This document shows positions 34,666 through 43,561 of a stretch of 61,186 nt of DNA, one piece after another. A program made the translations under genes and the position numbers. The notes beneath the pieces were generated by a model, which ran no database searches, was not told the DNA's origin, and was given only the letters and a program-made list of their open reading frames with translations. Positions within the stretch are counted from its first letter, which is position 1. Each line of letters starts with the position of its first letter. Origin of the DNA: Polycladidibacter hongkongensis (GTDB lineage: Bacteria; Pseudomonadota; Alphaproteobacteria; Rhizobiales; Stappiaceae); the NCBI RefSeq assembly GCF_001561995.1, contig NZ_LLWC01000012.1, positions 1 through 61,186 of the forward strand, written 5' to 3'.

Positions 34666-34685
34666 ATAAAGTAACTATACTTTAT
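34666..34685. promoter_or_regulatory. Palindromic operator between VOC gene and HxlR-type regulator
   Basis: ATAAAGTA-ACTA-TACTTTAT has perfect 8-bp arms. It covers a TATAGT -10-like element of the minus-strand VOC promoter and touches the ATG (34684) of the regulator. Binding here would block both genes. Confidence 0.7.
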
Positions 34686-35217
34686 GGACATTAAGCAGTT
34701 TGTCAAGCTCACTTCAAGGGCTTGGTCGCTAGAAATCTTGACGCAAATACATTCAGGCACCGCTGCTCGCCAAGCGCCGTTGATCACTGCAACCGGCGCA
34801 GGGCGCACGGCATTCTCGCAGAGCCTGAAACACCTGATGGATCTGGGTTTGTTAGATAAGAACCCCGGCCATGGCCATCCGTTGCGCCCCGAGTTTCGAC
34901 TAACGAAAACGGGACAAATAGCGGCTGCTAGCGCCGCAGCAATTTTACAGATCATTGAGAAACCTGAGGAACGCGCACTGCTGCGGCGCAGCTGGGTCCT
35001 TCCGGTCCTCGCCCTATGTGCAGAGCCCACGCGTTTCAAAGACTTAAAGCAAAACCTAGCACCTGTAACCGACCGCGCCCTGTCCGCCGCCCTACAACAA
35101 CTGGAGGCGCAAGGTTGGTTGGAACGCATGGTGGTTCTATCTGCGCGCGTCCCCTACCCTCTCTATCGCGCCGTAGGCTTGGGCTTGAAGCTGAACAGTG
35201 CAATAAATTTACAGTAG
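34684..35217 (+). CDS. Tandem HxlR-type winged-helix regulator
   Basis: The 177-residue protein has two similar winged-helix halves. Residues 1-90 are RAWSLEILTQIHSG...FSQSLKHLMDLGLLDKN...FRLTKTG. Residues 100-170 are RRSWVLPVLALCAEPTRFKDLKQNLAPVTDRALSAALQQLEAQGWLER. The second has the classical HxlR pattern (RF.eL...l......Ls..L..Le..G...R). A single-chain pseudo-dimer could read one palindrome. No ribosome site precedes the ATG because the palindrome occupies that place; leaderless or weak translation is possible. One Cys (LALCAEPT) could sense thiol-reactive compounds, as in other HxlR proteins; this is inference. Confidence 0.82.
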   Translation: MDIKQFVKLTSRAWSLEILTQIHSGTAARQAPLITATGAGRTAFSQSLKHLMDLGLLDKNPGHGHPLRPEFRLTKTGQIAAASAAAILQIIEKPEERALLRRSWVLPVLALCAEPTRFKDLKQNLAPVTDRALSAALQQLEAQGWLERMVVLSARVPYPLYRAVGLGLKLNSAINLQ

Positions 35218-35252
35218 TGCAGCATTCAATACGGCGGACACCGTCACACCAT

Positions 35253-35278
35253 AAAAAAGGGCGACCACTTGGCCGCCC
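35253..35278 (-). terminator. Terminator at the end of the xdh-ABC-BMP operon
   Basis: Minus strand GGGCG-G-CC-loop-GG-T-CGCCC followed by six T. It lies about 30 nt beyond the BMP gene stop and faces the HxlR gene end, so it may serve both strands. Confidence 0.75.
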
Positions 35279-35307
35279 TCAATGATTGTCCAAACAGGAT
35301 TTTCTGG

Positions 35308-36381
35308 TTAATTCGGCAGCTTGTCGTCAACACCTTTGATGAAGAAGTTCATGGACAACAGCGAGCCATCCTCCGCCACTTCCCCGTCTTTCAGATAGAC
35401 AGAACCATCTTGCTTGGTGATCGGGCCGGTAAATGGCTTGAAGGTCCCTGCGGTGATCGCATCAATGGTTTTCTGCGCTTCAGCGGCAATCTCGTCATCC
35501 AGATTGGTGAACGCAGCCATGTGCACCATATCGGTATCCATACCGCCCCAAGTATCCTGTGATTTCCAAGAGCCATCCATCACAGCTTGCACCCGGTCAA
35601 CGTAATAATTGTCCCACTTGTCGACGATCGCAGTCAACTGCGCTTCAGGCGCAAACTTGATCATATCCGAGGCCTGCCCGAAGCCAACAATACCGCGCGC
35701 CTGTGCCACTTGCAGCGGTGCCGGAGAATCAGTGTGTTGCAGCATCACATCAACGCCCTGATCAATCAGCGCCTTGGCCGCATCAGCTTCTGCGCCCGGG
35801 TTGTACCAGGAGTTCACCCAAATGGTTTTGATTTTGAAATCAGGATTGACCGACTGCGCCCCAAGCATGAACGAGTTCATGCCGCGCACCACTTCAGGGA
35901 TCGGGAAAGAGCCGATGTAACCGGCGGTACCCACTTTAGAGACTTTCGCAGCAATCTGGCCCAGCACATAGCGGCCCTGATAGAAACGTGAACCGTAGGT
36001 GGACACGTTCTTGGCGCGCTTATAGCCGGTTGCGTGCTCGAATTTCACCTTTGGAAATTTCTTGGCAACTTTCAAAGTCGCATTCATGTAACCAAACGAG
36101 GTAGTGAAGATCAGCTCGTGGCCAGAACGCGCCAGACGCTCAATCGCGCGCTCCGCATCAGCCCCCTCCGGCACGCTCTCAATATAAGTGGTTTCTACCT
36201 TATCGCCAAACTTGGCTTCAATGGCTTTACGGCCTTGGTCGTGCTGGTAAGACCAGCCGTGATCACCCACCGGCCCAACGTAAATAAAGCCCACCTTGAG
36301 TGGATCGGCAGAAAGTGCAGCACCAGTACCCAGCCCCAGTGCAATAGCCGCGGTCGCAGCCAACTTGACAATCTTGCGCAT
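35308..36381 (-). CDS. BMP-family ABC transporter substrate-binding protein (purine/nucleoside type)
   Basis: The 357-residue exported binding protein has signal peptide MRKIVKLAATAAIALGLGTG and mature start DPLKVGFIYVGPVGDHGWSYQHDQGRKAIEAKF. ATG 36381 is chosen, with TGGGGA upstream. The signature segments RSGHELIFTTSFGYMNATL, WVNSWYNPGAEADAAKAL and LQHTDSPAPLQVAQARGIVGF mark the PnrA-like group that binds purine nucleosides or bases. It is the last gene after two permeases and the ATPase, in one run with xdhABC and uraH, so the ligand is probably a purine such as hypoxanthine or xanthine. Confidence 0.92.
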   Translation of the reverse strand: MRKIVKLAATAAIALGLGTGAALSADPLKVGFIYVGPVGDHGWSYQHDQGRKAIEAKFGDKVETTYIESVPEGADAERAIERLARSGHELIFTTSFGYMNATLKVAKKFPKVKFEHATGYKRAKNVSTYGSRFYQGRYVLGQIAAKVSKVGTAGYIGSFPIPEVVRGMNSFMLGAQSVNPDFKIKTIWVNSWYNPGAEADAAKALIDQGVDVMLQHTDSPAPLQVAQARGIVGFGQASDMIKFAPEAQLTAIVDKWDNYYVDRVQAVMDGSWKSQDTWGGMDTDMVHMAAFTNLDDEIAAEAQKTIDAITAGTFKPFTGPITKQDGSVYLKDGEVAEDGSLLSMNFFIKGVDDKLPN

Positions 36382-36468
36382 CGAGCAGTTCCCCATTTTA
36401 TCAGTCCGTTTGTTGTGTTGTGAACCACTCCCCCGGCGGACTGAAGGCCGATGGGAGCGGCCTGTAAG

Positions 36469-37389
36469 TCACCTATCGGGACTAAACGGCTTGCCCAAAC
36501 ACGCCGGGCTATTGGTTTTCGTTAGTTGGCGGTTTTGCGAAATAATCACCAGCACCACAATTGTCACCAAGTACGGCAGCGAGCTCATCAGCTGCGATGG
36601 CAGCGTGACGCCGGAAGCTTGCGCATGAAATTGCAAGATAGAAACCGCGCCAAACAGATAGGCCCCAATCAACACCCGGCCCGGCCGCCAGGATGCAAAT
36701 ACCACCAGCGCTAGCGCAATCCAGCCGCGCCCCGCGCTCATGCCCTCGGTCCATTGCGGCGTATAGGCGAGCGACAGATACGCCCCGGCAAGGCCTGAAC
36801 AAGCGCCGCCAAACATCACCGCCAGATACCGCACCCTTAAAACAGAGTATCCAAGCGCGTGCGCAGAAGTGTGGTTGTCGCCCACCGCACGCAAAATCAA
36901 CCCCCAGCGGCTGCGGAACAACACATAGGAGGTCAGCCCCACGATGGCGAAGGACGCATAGACAAGCACATCTTGCCCAAACAACACCTTGCCCACCAAT
37001 GGCAAATCTGAGAGCATCGGAATGGAAATCTGACTGAGCTTAACGCCCGGTTCGCCAACAAAACTCTCGCCAATCATTCCAGAAAGACCAAGGCCCAAAA
37101 TCGTCAGCGCCAAGCCGGTTGCCACCTGATTACACATCAGCCGCAAGGTTAAGAAGCCAAAGAGTAGGGAGAGCGCAACAGCTGCAAGCATACCGGCAAC
37201 AATACCCAGCAGCGGTGAACCGGTGGTATACGCGGTGCCAAAGGCCGCGACCGCGCCAACAATCATCATACCCTCAACCCCAAGGTTCAGGACACCAGAG
37301 CGCTCGCATACCAGCTCGCCTATTGCTGCCAGCAACAGCGGCGTAGAGGCGGTGATAATGGTGAGCAACATCGGTTCAAGCGCGCTCAT
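36469..37389 (-). CDS. ABC transporter permease (purine/nucleoside uptake), second subunit
   Basis: The 306-residue inner-membrane permease of the RbsC-like/YufQ type has about eight helices, with ELVCERSGVLNLGVEGMMIVGAVAAF near the start and SAGRGWIALALVVFASWRPGRVL near the end (the conserved cytoplasmic loop). It starts in a TGATG overlap with the first permease gene, implying coupled translation. It works with 37389-38468 as a heteromeric pore. Confidence 0.92.
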   Translation of the reverse strand: MSALEPMLLTIITASTPLLLAAIGELVCERSGVLNLGVEGMMIVGAVAAFGTAYTTGSPLLGIVAGMLAAVALSLLFGFLTLRLMCNQVATGLALTILGLGLSGMIGESFVGEPGVKLSQISIPMLSDLPLVGKVLFGQDVLVYASFAIVGLTSYVLFRSRWGLILRAVGDNHTSAHALGYSVLRVRYLAVMFGGACSGLAGAYLSLAYTPQWTEGMSAGRGWIALALVVFASWRPGRVLIGAYLFGAVSILQFHAQASGVTLPSQLMSSLPYLVTIVVLVIISQNRQLTKTNSPACLGKPFSPDR

Positions 37390-38468
37390 CAGCTTGCCTC
37401 CTTCGCGGGGGCGCTGCGCACAAGGCGCAAGCGATAGAGAATAAGAATGTCGCAGGCCAGCACATAGAACAGCAGCATCCCTTGGAACACGTTGGTCATC
37501 TTATTGCTGATGCCCACAGAGACCTGCGCCGCCTCACCTCCCAGATAGGAAAGCCCCAGCAACAAGCCGGCAAAAACAATCCCAATCGGGTTCAGGCGGC
37601 CAAGGAACGCCACGATAATCGCGGTAAAGCCATAACCCGGAGAAATAACAGGGGTAAGTTGCTCAATCGCGCCTGAAACCTCCGAAAGCCCGGCGATACC
37701 GGCAAACGCACCGGAAAGCAGGAAACCGAACCAGATGGTTCTATTCTGCGAGAAACCGGCGAAGCGCCCCGCCCGCGGCGCTTGGCCGATGACTTTGATC
37801 TCGAAGCCCTTCAGACTCTTGGCAAGCAGGAACCAGATCAGCAGCACCGCCACCACTGCAAGCGCAATACCAAGGTGTAAGCGGCCATCGCCAAACTTGG
37901 GCAGCACATGCGCGGCATCAAACAAGCGGCTTTCGGGGAAGTTGAACCCGTCAGGATCCCGCCATGGCCCGCGCACAAGAAAATCAAGCAGATACTGCGC
38001 CACATAAACCAGCATCAGTGACACCAGAATTTCGTTGGTATTGAACTTGGTGCGCAGCAACGCCGGTATGGCCGCCCAAACCATGCCCCCAAGAGCGCCC
38101 ATCAGGATCATCAGCGGCAGCGCCCACGCAGAGGTGAAATCAAAATACAGCACCGGGATAACCGATCCGAAAATCGCCCCCATGGTGAATTGGCCCTCAG
38201 CCCCGATATTCCATGTATTGGAAAGAAAACAAACAGATAAGCCAACCGCGATCAACACCAACGGCCCGGCCTTAACCAGCAGCTCTTCCCATGACCACAC
38301 ACTGGTGAGCGGCTCGACAAAAAATGCATGGAGGCCCGCCAGAGGCGCAACGCCCAAGGCGATAAACATCAAGGTGACGGAGATCCCCGTCAGGGCAATG
38401 GCGATCAGCGGCGAAAGCACGCTCATCCTTTTTGAGGTCTCGGCCCGTTTTTCCAGTTCCAAGCGCAT
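37389..38468 (-). CDS. ABC transporter permease (purine/nucleoside uptake), first subunit
   Basis: This is a permease of 359 residues when started at ATG 38468, directly after the ATPase stop (TAAC-ATG, AAGGA upstream). Helices include LSPLIAIALTGISVTLMFIALG, NTWNIGAEGQFTMGAIFGSVI and GYGFTAIIVAFLGRLNPIGIVFAGLL. These are the YufP-type motifs, with the NIGAEGQ loop contacting the ATPase. Confidence 0.92.
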   Translation of the reverse strand: MRLELEKRAETSKRMSVLSPLIAIALTGISVTLMFIALGVAPLAGLHAFFVEPLTSVWSWEELLVKAGPLVLIAVGLSVCFLSNTWNIGAEGQFTMGAIFGSVIPVLYFDFTSAWALPLMILMGALGGMVWAAIPALLRTKFNTNEILVSLMLVYVAQYLLDFLVRGPWRDPDGFNFPESRLFDAAHVLPKFGDGRLHLGIALAVVAVLLIWFLLAKSLKGFEIKVIGQAPRAGRFAGFSQNRTIWFGFLLSGAFAGIAGLSEVSGAIEQLTPVISPGYGFTAIIVAFLGRLNPIGIVFAGLLLGLSYLGGEAAQVSVGISNKMTNVFQGMLLFYVLACDILILYRLRLVRSAPAKEAS

Positions 38469-38469
38469 G

Positions 38470-40014
38470 TTAGTGTCCTTTACCCGCTTTGGCCTGCTTT
38501 GCTTCACCCAGGCCGGCCATCAACAGGCCAATTTGCTCGCGGTTCATGCTGTCTTTTGGGGCTGGCTCTGACAATTGCCCGCGCGAAATCACAGCAATCT
38601 TGTCTGCCACCTCGTAGATCTCGTCCAGATCCTGCGAAATCACGAGAACCGCCGCCCCCGAGCGCGCCAGATCGATCAGCGCCTGTCGGATAAGCGCCGC
38701 CGCGCCAGCATCCACGCCCCACGTGGGTTGATTGATAACCAGAACCCGTGGTGAGCGGTCCAGCTCGCGGCCAACGATGAATTTTTGCAAGTTCCCGCCC
38801 GAAAGCGCCCGCGCCTCGGGGTTCTCATGGGCCATGCGCACATCATATTGCGCTGCAAGGCGCCGTTCACTGCGCAGCGCTGCACCGCGCGACAGCAAAC
38901 CGGCGCGCACCAGATCCTTGTCGCTGGCATGACGGGTAAGAATAACATTTTCAGAAAGCGGCAGGTCTGGCGCCGCCCCATGCCCAAGCCGCTCTTCAGG
39001 GACAAAGGCCGCCCCAAGCCTGCGCCGATCATTGATCGAACGCCGTCCCACCGGCACCCCGAGTAAATTGATGTCGTAGGCCGCCTTGGTCTTCACCTCA
39101 CCGGAAATCACATCAAACAACTCACCTTGCCCATTGCCCGCAATACCGGCAATGGCCAGCACCTCGCCGGCATGCAGCGACAAGTTGATGCTCTCCAGCG
39201 CCACAGCAAAGGCACCTTCGCCCGCATGGTTCAAATCAGTGAGCTGTAACAGCGCTTTACCCGGCATCGCCTGCGCACCCGCATCAACCGCATGCACATC
39301 TCCGCCCACCATCAACTGCGCCAGGCTGGCCGCCGTCTCCTTAGCCGGATCACAAGCGCCAACCACCTTGCCATGCCGCATAATGGTAGCCCGGTGGCAA
39401 ATGCGCTGCACCTCTTCCAGACGGTGAGAAATGTACAGGATCGCGCAGCCCTCATCCGCAAGGCGCGTCAAGGTTTTGAACAGATCCTCCGCCTCCAGAG
39501 GCGTTAGCACGGAGGTCGGTTCGTCCATGATGAGCAGATCAGGCTCTTGCAGCAAACAGCGCACGATCTCGATCCGCTGCCGAATACCAACGGGTAGATC
39601 CGCCACAATGGCGGTGGGATCGAGTGGCAAGCCGTATTTGCCTGAAACCTCGATAATATCCGCGCAAAGCTGTTTTAGCGGCACACTTTTCGGCAGGGCC
39701 AACGCGATGTTCTCTGCCACGCTGAGCGCCTCAAACAGCGAGAAGTGCTGGAACACCATGCCGATACCAAGCTTGCGCGCCGCCGCCGGATTGGCCACCT
39801 TCACAAGGTTCCCTTTCCAATGCAGGCTGCCGCCGCCGGGCTCCAGTGCACCATAAAGAATTTTGACCAAGGTGGATTTGCCAGCGCCATTCTCGCCAAG
39901 CAGCGCGTGGATCTCGCCTTTGTTCAAGCATAAATCCACATTATCGTTGGCCAGCGTTTCGCCAAAGCGTTTGCTGATACCTTTTGCTCGGATTAATTCC
40001 GTCCCGGATGCCAC
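38470..40014 (-). CDS. ABC transporter ATP-binding protein with two ATPase domains (purine/nucleoside uptake)
   Basis: This is a duplicated ATPase of the YufO/RbsA type, about 514 residues. Domain 1 has GENGAGKSTLVKILYG, signature-like LPVGIRQRIEIVRCLLQ and LLIMDEPTSVLTPLE. Domain 2 has GIAGNGQGEL (degenerate P-loop), ALSGGNLQKFIVGREL and LVINQPTWGVDAGA, so the second site has a poor Walker A and a changed Walker B, as usual in this subfamily. I chose GTG 40014 because AGGAG lies upstream; a TTG 45 nt earlier is less likely. It follows xdhC in the same direction. Confidence 0.92.
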   Translation of the reverse strand: MASGTELIRAKGISKRFGETLANDNVDLCLNKGEIHALLGENGAGKSTLVKILYGALEPGGGSLHWKGNLVKVANPAAARKLGIGMVFQHFSLFEALSVAENIALALPKSVPLKQLCADIIEVSGKYGLPLDPTAIVADLPVGIRQRIEIVRCLLQEPDLLIMDEPTSVLTPLEAEDLFKTLTRLADEGCAILYISHRLEEVQRICHRATIMRHGKVVGACDPAKETAASLAQLMVGGDVHAVDAGAQAMPGKALLQLTDLNHAGEGAFAVALESINLSLHAGEVLAIAGIAGNGQGELFDVISGEVKTKAAYDINLLGVPVGRRSINDRRRLGAAFVPEERLGHGAAPDLPLSENVILTRHASDKDLVRAGLLSRGAALRSERRLAAQYDVRMAHENPEARALSGGNLQKFIVGRELDRSPRVLVINQPTWGVDAGAAALIRQALIDLARSGAAVLVISQDLDEIYEVADKIAVISRGQLSEPAPKDSMNREQIGLLMAGLGEAKQAKAGKGH

Positions 40015-40112
40015 CTTGCCGCTGCTCCTGTTGTTGCTGCCCGCATGTGTCGCTTGCAAGTCGTGCTTGCAGATTTATCAAGTATTCCTGTCTGGGCAGT
40101 TGCCCGGCAAGA

Positions 40113-41177
40113 TCAAATTTTCTGCAGCGTGCGCCCTGTTTTTAGGCAGTTTTGCGATGCCGACAACTGCAGCAATTGCGCGCACACCGAAACGGCAATT
40201 TGCTTTGGTTGCTTCGAGTTTAACCCCGCAATACCTATAGGGCACACCAGTTTTTCCAGTTGCGCTGGCAGAACACCTAAAGCGCGCAACCGTCTCAGGA
40301 AGCGCGCGCGTTTGGTTTTGCTGCCAATAAGCCCAACAAAGAAAAGATCTGATCTGCATAATAGCGCATGCACCACCTCCAGATCGATTGCGTGATCATG
40401 GCTCATAACCAGCGCAATTCCGCCACTTGGGAGGTACCCTACCGCTCTTGCCGGTTCCTTTAGATGAAAGTTCTTTGGATTGGAAGAGTGCAACCCGTTA
40501 AAAATATCGGGCCGATTATCAACCAGCGTGACATCAAAGCCCACTTCAGCCAGTAAAACGCTTAAAAAACGGCCGATATGCCCCGCCCCCCAAATAAAAA
40601 CGGGCGTATCGACACTATTAAAACTCTCCACAAGAGATGTGCTCTTAAGCTCAATATTGTCGCAAAGAAGTTGTGGACGGCACTCTCGAGGGCCAATACG
40701 CCCACCGTGAAGCACTGCACTTGCACTGAACTTGCCCCGCGCCTCAAATACGCAAAGTTTTACAAGTTCAGAATATTCTTTCGCTGAAAAATATTGCAGT
40801 AGCGCAATAATTCGCCCACCGCAGCATTGTCCAGTATCCGGCCCGAGGGTAAATGAGCGCGTCACATAGGCCGGACCCTGCATTTCCTGCAGAGCCTGTA
40901 CGCAAGCTTGAGAACCACCGCTCTTACTTGCCCCCTCCTCTCGCAGGGCGACCAGTTTTTCTTGAGGTGAACTCAAGATGTCACGGGAAAGTTGCAAAAG
41001 CGCATATTCCAGCTGCCCCCCGCCAACAGAACCTTCAATGCGCCCATCAGCGCCCATCACCATGAACGCGCCGTTTTCTCGGGGGCTGGACCCTTCAACT
41101 TTTGCAAGTCGAACAAGCACCGCCGCGCCGGTGGTGCGAACGGCTTCCTCGCAGGTTTGCCAAAGCCGCGCTGCCAT
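40113..41177 (-). CDS. xdhC: XdhC-type molybdenum cofactor insertion protein
   Basis: XdhC binds the molybdopterin cofactor, promotes sulfuration and delivers it to xanthine dehydrogenase. ATG 41177 lies 2 nt after the xdhB stop (TAG-CA-ATG). An in-frame open extension further upstream overlaps xdhB and is not used. The 354-residue protein has AAVLVRLAKVEGSSPRENGAFMV (N-terminal XdhC/CoxI domain), GQCCGGRIIALLQ and a Rossmann-like half (VFIWGAGHIGRFLSVLLAEVGFDVTLVDNRPDIF, VMSHDHAIDLEVVHALL, FVGLIGSKTKRARFLRRLRALG). Confidence 0.93.
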   Translation of the reverse strand: MAARLWQTCEEAVRTTGAAVLVRLAKVEGSSPRENGAFMVMGADGRIEGSVGGGQLEYALLQLSRDILSSPQEKLVALREEGASKSGGSQACVQALQEMQGPAYVTRSFTLGPDTGQCCGGRIIALLQYFSAKEYSELVKLCVFEARGKFSASAVLHGGRIGPRECRPQLLCDNIELKSTSLVESFNSVDTPVFIWGAGHIGRFLSVLLAEVGFDVTLVDNRPDIFNGLHSSNPKNFHLKEPARAVGYLPSGGIALVMSHDHAIDLEVVHALLCRSDLFFVGLIGSKTKRARFLRRLRALGVLPAQLEKLVCPIGIAGLNSKQPKQIAVSVCAQLLQLSASQNCLKTGRTLQKI

Positions 41178-41179
41178 TG

Positions 41180-43561
41180 CTAGGACCCGTTCTGCGCATG
41201 GGCAAAGGGCAATACCTTGGCCCCGCCAAGCTCTTTTTGTGCCTGTGCGCAGCGCCAAATTTCCTCTGGCGTCGCTGGAGCTCTTAGCTGCGGAAAGTGA
41301 CCCGGTGCCAACGAATGCAAAGCATCCCCGATGGCACAGAACACCGCGTTTGCCAGCATAACCGGCGGCTCGCCAACTGCCTTGGATCGATTGACCACAT
41401 CCTCGGGATTTCCAGCGGAGTTGAACAACTCCACCTCCATCGCCGCTGGAACGTCTCTGGCACATGGGATCTTGTAGGTAGAGGGGGCATGCGTACGCAA
41501 GCGCCCCGCATCATCAAACACCAGCTCCTCACTGGTAAGCCAGCCCAGCCCCTGCACAAACCCGCCTTCAATCTGGCCCCGATCAATGGCAGGGTTGAGG
41601 GAATGCCCCACATCTTGCAGGATATGAACCGCTTCCAGCCGCATTTCCCCGCTGAGCGTATCAACGAGTACCTGCGCGCAAGCTGCGCCATGAGCAAAGT
41701 AGTAAAATGGCCGTCCACTCGCGCTTTCGCGGTCCCAGTCCAGTCTGGGTGTGCGGAAAAACCCTTGTGCTGAAAGTGAAATCCGCGCTTGATGTGCCTG
41801 CTTGGCCAGTTGGGCCAATTGCATCACTGCCTTGCCTTTAACCAGTACTTGATCCTCGGAAAAACTGATATCTTGCACCGCCGCGCCGCTTTGCGAGGCG
41901 AGAAAGGCTTTCAGTCGTGCTTGAATCTGCCCGATTGCATCCAGCACCGCCATGGCGTTTAGATCAGTGCCGGAAGAGGCCGCAGTTGCCGAGGTATTGG
42001 GCACTTTTCCGGTGGAGGTGGCCGCCAAATGGATCTTATCCAGGCAAACGCCCATGCCCTGCGAGGCGACCTGAGCGATTTTTTGGTATAGCCCCTGCCC
42101 CATTTCCGTGCCGCCATGGTTCAGATGCACCGACCCGTCACGATAAAGGTGCACCAAAGCCCCGGCCTGATTAAGCTCGGTCAAGGTGAATGAAATTCCG
42201 AATTTAACCGGCGTCAGCGCAAGGCCCCGCCGCAAATGGCCGCCTTTCTCGTTAAACGCTGTCACTGCAACCCGCCGCTCGCGGTAGCGGCTACGCGCCT
42301 CCAGCTGGCTCAGTAGCGCCTGTAAGGTGTCCGCCTCCTCATAGGCCATGCCATAGGGGGTGGTTGTACCCCTTTGGCCATAGAGGTTGGCGTAACGTAT
42401 ATCCAGCGGATCGCGCCCCCGCGCGCTGGCAACCGCATCCATCAGGCGCTCTGCGGCAAGCATCCCTTGCGGCCCGCCAAAACCTCGAAACGCCGTGTTC
42501 GACACACTGTCGGTCTTCAGGCGCCGCGACTTGATATGTACCTCGGGATAATAATAGGCGTTGTCCAGATGAAACATGGCCCGATCATTAATGCCAAGCG
42601 AGAGATCAGCGGAATGTCCGCAGCGCGAAGCAAGATCATAGGTGACCGCCTCAATCCGCCCCTGCTCATCAACGCCTGCTTGCGCCTTGATAAGAAAGTC
42701 ATGCCGCTTGCCCGTTGCGATCATATCATCATCGCGATCCAGACGGCATTTGCAGGGCCTGCCCGTTTTATGCGCCGCCAGCGCAGCCAACGTCGCCCAT
42801 TGATTGGCCTGGGATTCTTTGCCGCCAAAGCCCCCGCCCAGACGCCGGACATTTACATTCACAAAACTCTCGGGCAGATCGAGCACCTTGGCGACTGTGT
42901 GCTGCACTTCACTTGGATGCTGGGTAGAGCTGTAAACCTCTAGCGCACCACCATCCTGCGGCAGCGCCATTGCTACTTGCCCCTCAAGGTAAAAGTGATC
43001 CTGCCCCCCCACATCCAGCTCAAGTTCGACCTGTTGGACACTGCGCGCCATACCGCTGGCAATGTCACCACGCCCGAAAGCATAGTCGGGCAACACACTG
43101 TCGCTGCTCTCGATCGCTTCACGCAAATGAACCACCGGCTTATGTTTTTCAACTTCCAGAAAGGCCAGTTTCGCCGCCCGCCTAGCCGCTTTGCGCGAGG
43201 TAGCTACCACCGCAAACACCACTTGCCCATGAAATGATATGGCCTGCTGCGCCATCACCGGATCACCGCCAAAGCCGGGAGAGCAATCATTCTCCCCGGG
43301 AATGTCTGCAGCGGTTAAGACGCAAACAACCCCGGCAGCATTTTTCACGCTGGTCAAATCCAGCTGCAAGATCTCGCCAACCGCAGCGCCGCGGCACAAC
43401 CCCGGAACCACATGTAAGATACCGGTTGGTTCGGGAATATCGTCCACGTAGCGTGCAGCACCAGTTACATGTGCGTGGGCGCTGTCATGCGCCAGCGCTT
43501 TGCCAATCACTTTTGCTGGTGTGTTCTTGCCACCTTGCCCGTAAATACCACTAGAAGACAT
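41180..43561 (-). CDS. xdhB: Xanthine dehydrogenase molybdopterin-binding subunit
   Basis: This is the large catalytic subunit, about 793 residues from ATG 43561 (GGAGGTG upstream). It overlaps the xdhA stop by 11 nt. Moco-binding and active-site motifs are YVDDIPEPTGILH, VRRLGGGFGGKESQANQWATLAALAA, NTAFRGFGGPQGMLAAERLMD (conserved Arg), NHGGTEMGQGLYQKIAQVAS and, near the end, SKAVGEPPVMLANAVFCAI, which contains the catalytic Glu of GEPP. It hydroxylates hypoxanthine and xanthine to urate. Confidence 0.95.
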   Translation of the reverse strand: MSSSGIYGQGGKNTPAKVIGKALAHDSAHAHVTGAARYVDDIPEPTGILHVVPGLCRGAAVGEILQLDLTSVKNAAGVVCVLTAADIPGENDCSPGFGGDPVMAQQAISFHGQVVFAVVATSRKAARRAAKLAFLEVEKHKPVVHLREAIESSDSVLPDYAFGRGDIASGMARSVQQVELELDVGGQDHFYLEGQVAMALPQDGGALEVYSSTQHPSEVQHTVAKVLDLPESFVNVNVRRLGGGFGGKESQANQWATLAALAAHKTGRPCKCRLDRDDDMIATGKRHDFLIKAQAGVDEQGRIEAVTYDLASRCGHSADLSLGINDRAMFHLDNAYYYPEVHIKSRRLKTDSVSNTAFRGFGGPQGMLAAERLMDAVASARGRDPLDIRYANLYGQRGTTTPYGMAYEEADTLQALLSQLEARSRYRERRVAVTAFNEKGGHLRRGLALTPVKFGISFTLTELNQAGALVHLYRDGSVHLNHGGTEMGQGLYQKIAQVASQGMGVCLDKIHLAATSTGKVPNTSATAASSGTDLNAMAVLDAIGQIQARLKAFLASQSGAAVQDISFSEDQVLVKGKAVMQLAQLAKQAHQARISLSAQGFFRTPRLDWDRESASGRPFYYFAHGAACAQVLVDTLSGEMRLEAVHILQDVGHSLNPAIDRGQIEGGFVQGLGWLTSEELVFDDAGRLRTHAPSTYKIPCARDVPAAMEVELFNSAGNPEDVVNRSKAVGEPPVMLANAVFCAIGDALHSLAPGHFPQLRAPATPEEIWRCAQAQKELGGAKVLPFAHAQNGS

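Noticed and set aside
41178-41465. N-terminal extension of the xdhC reading frame
   Set aside because: It overlaps the end of xdhB and the sequence is unlike XdhC; the ATG at 41177 directly after the xdhB stop is the natural start.
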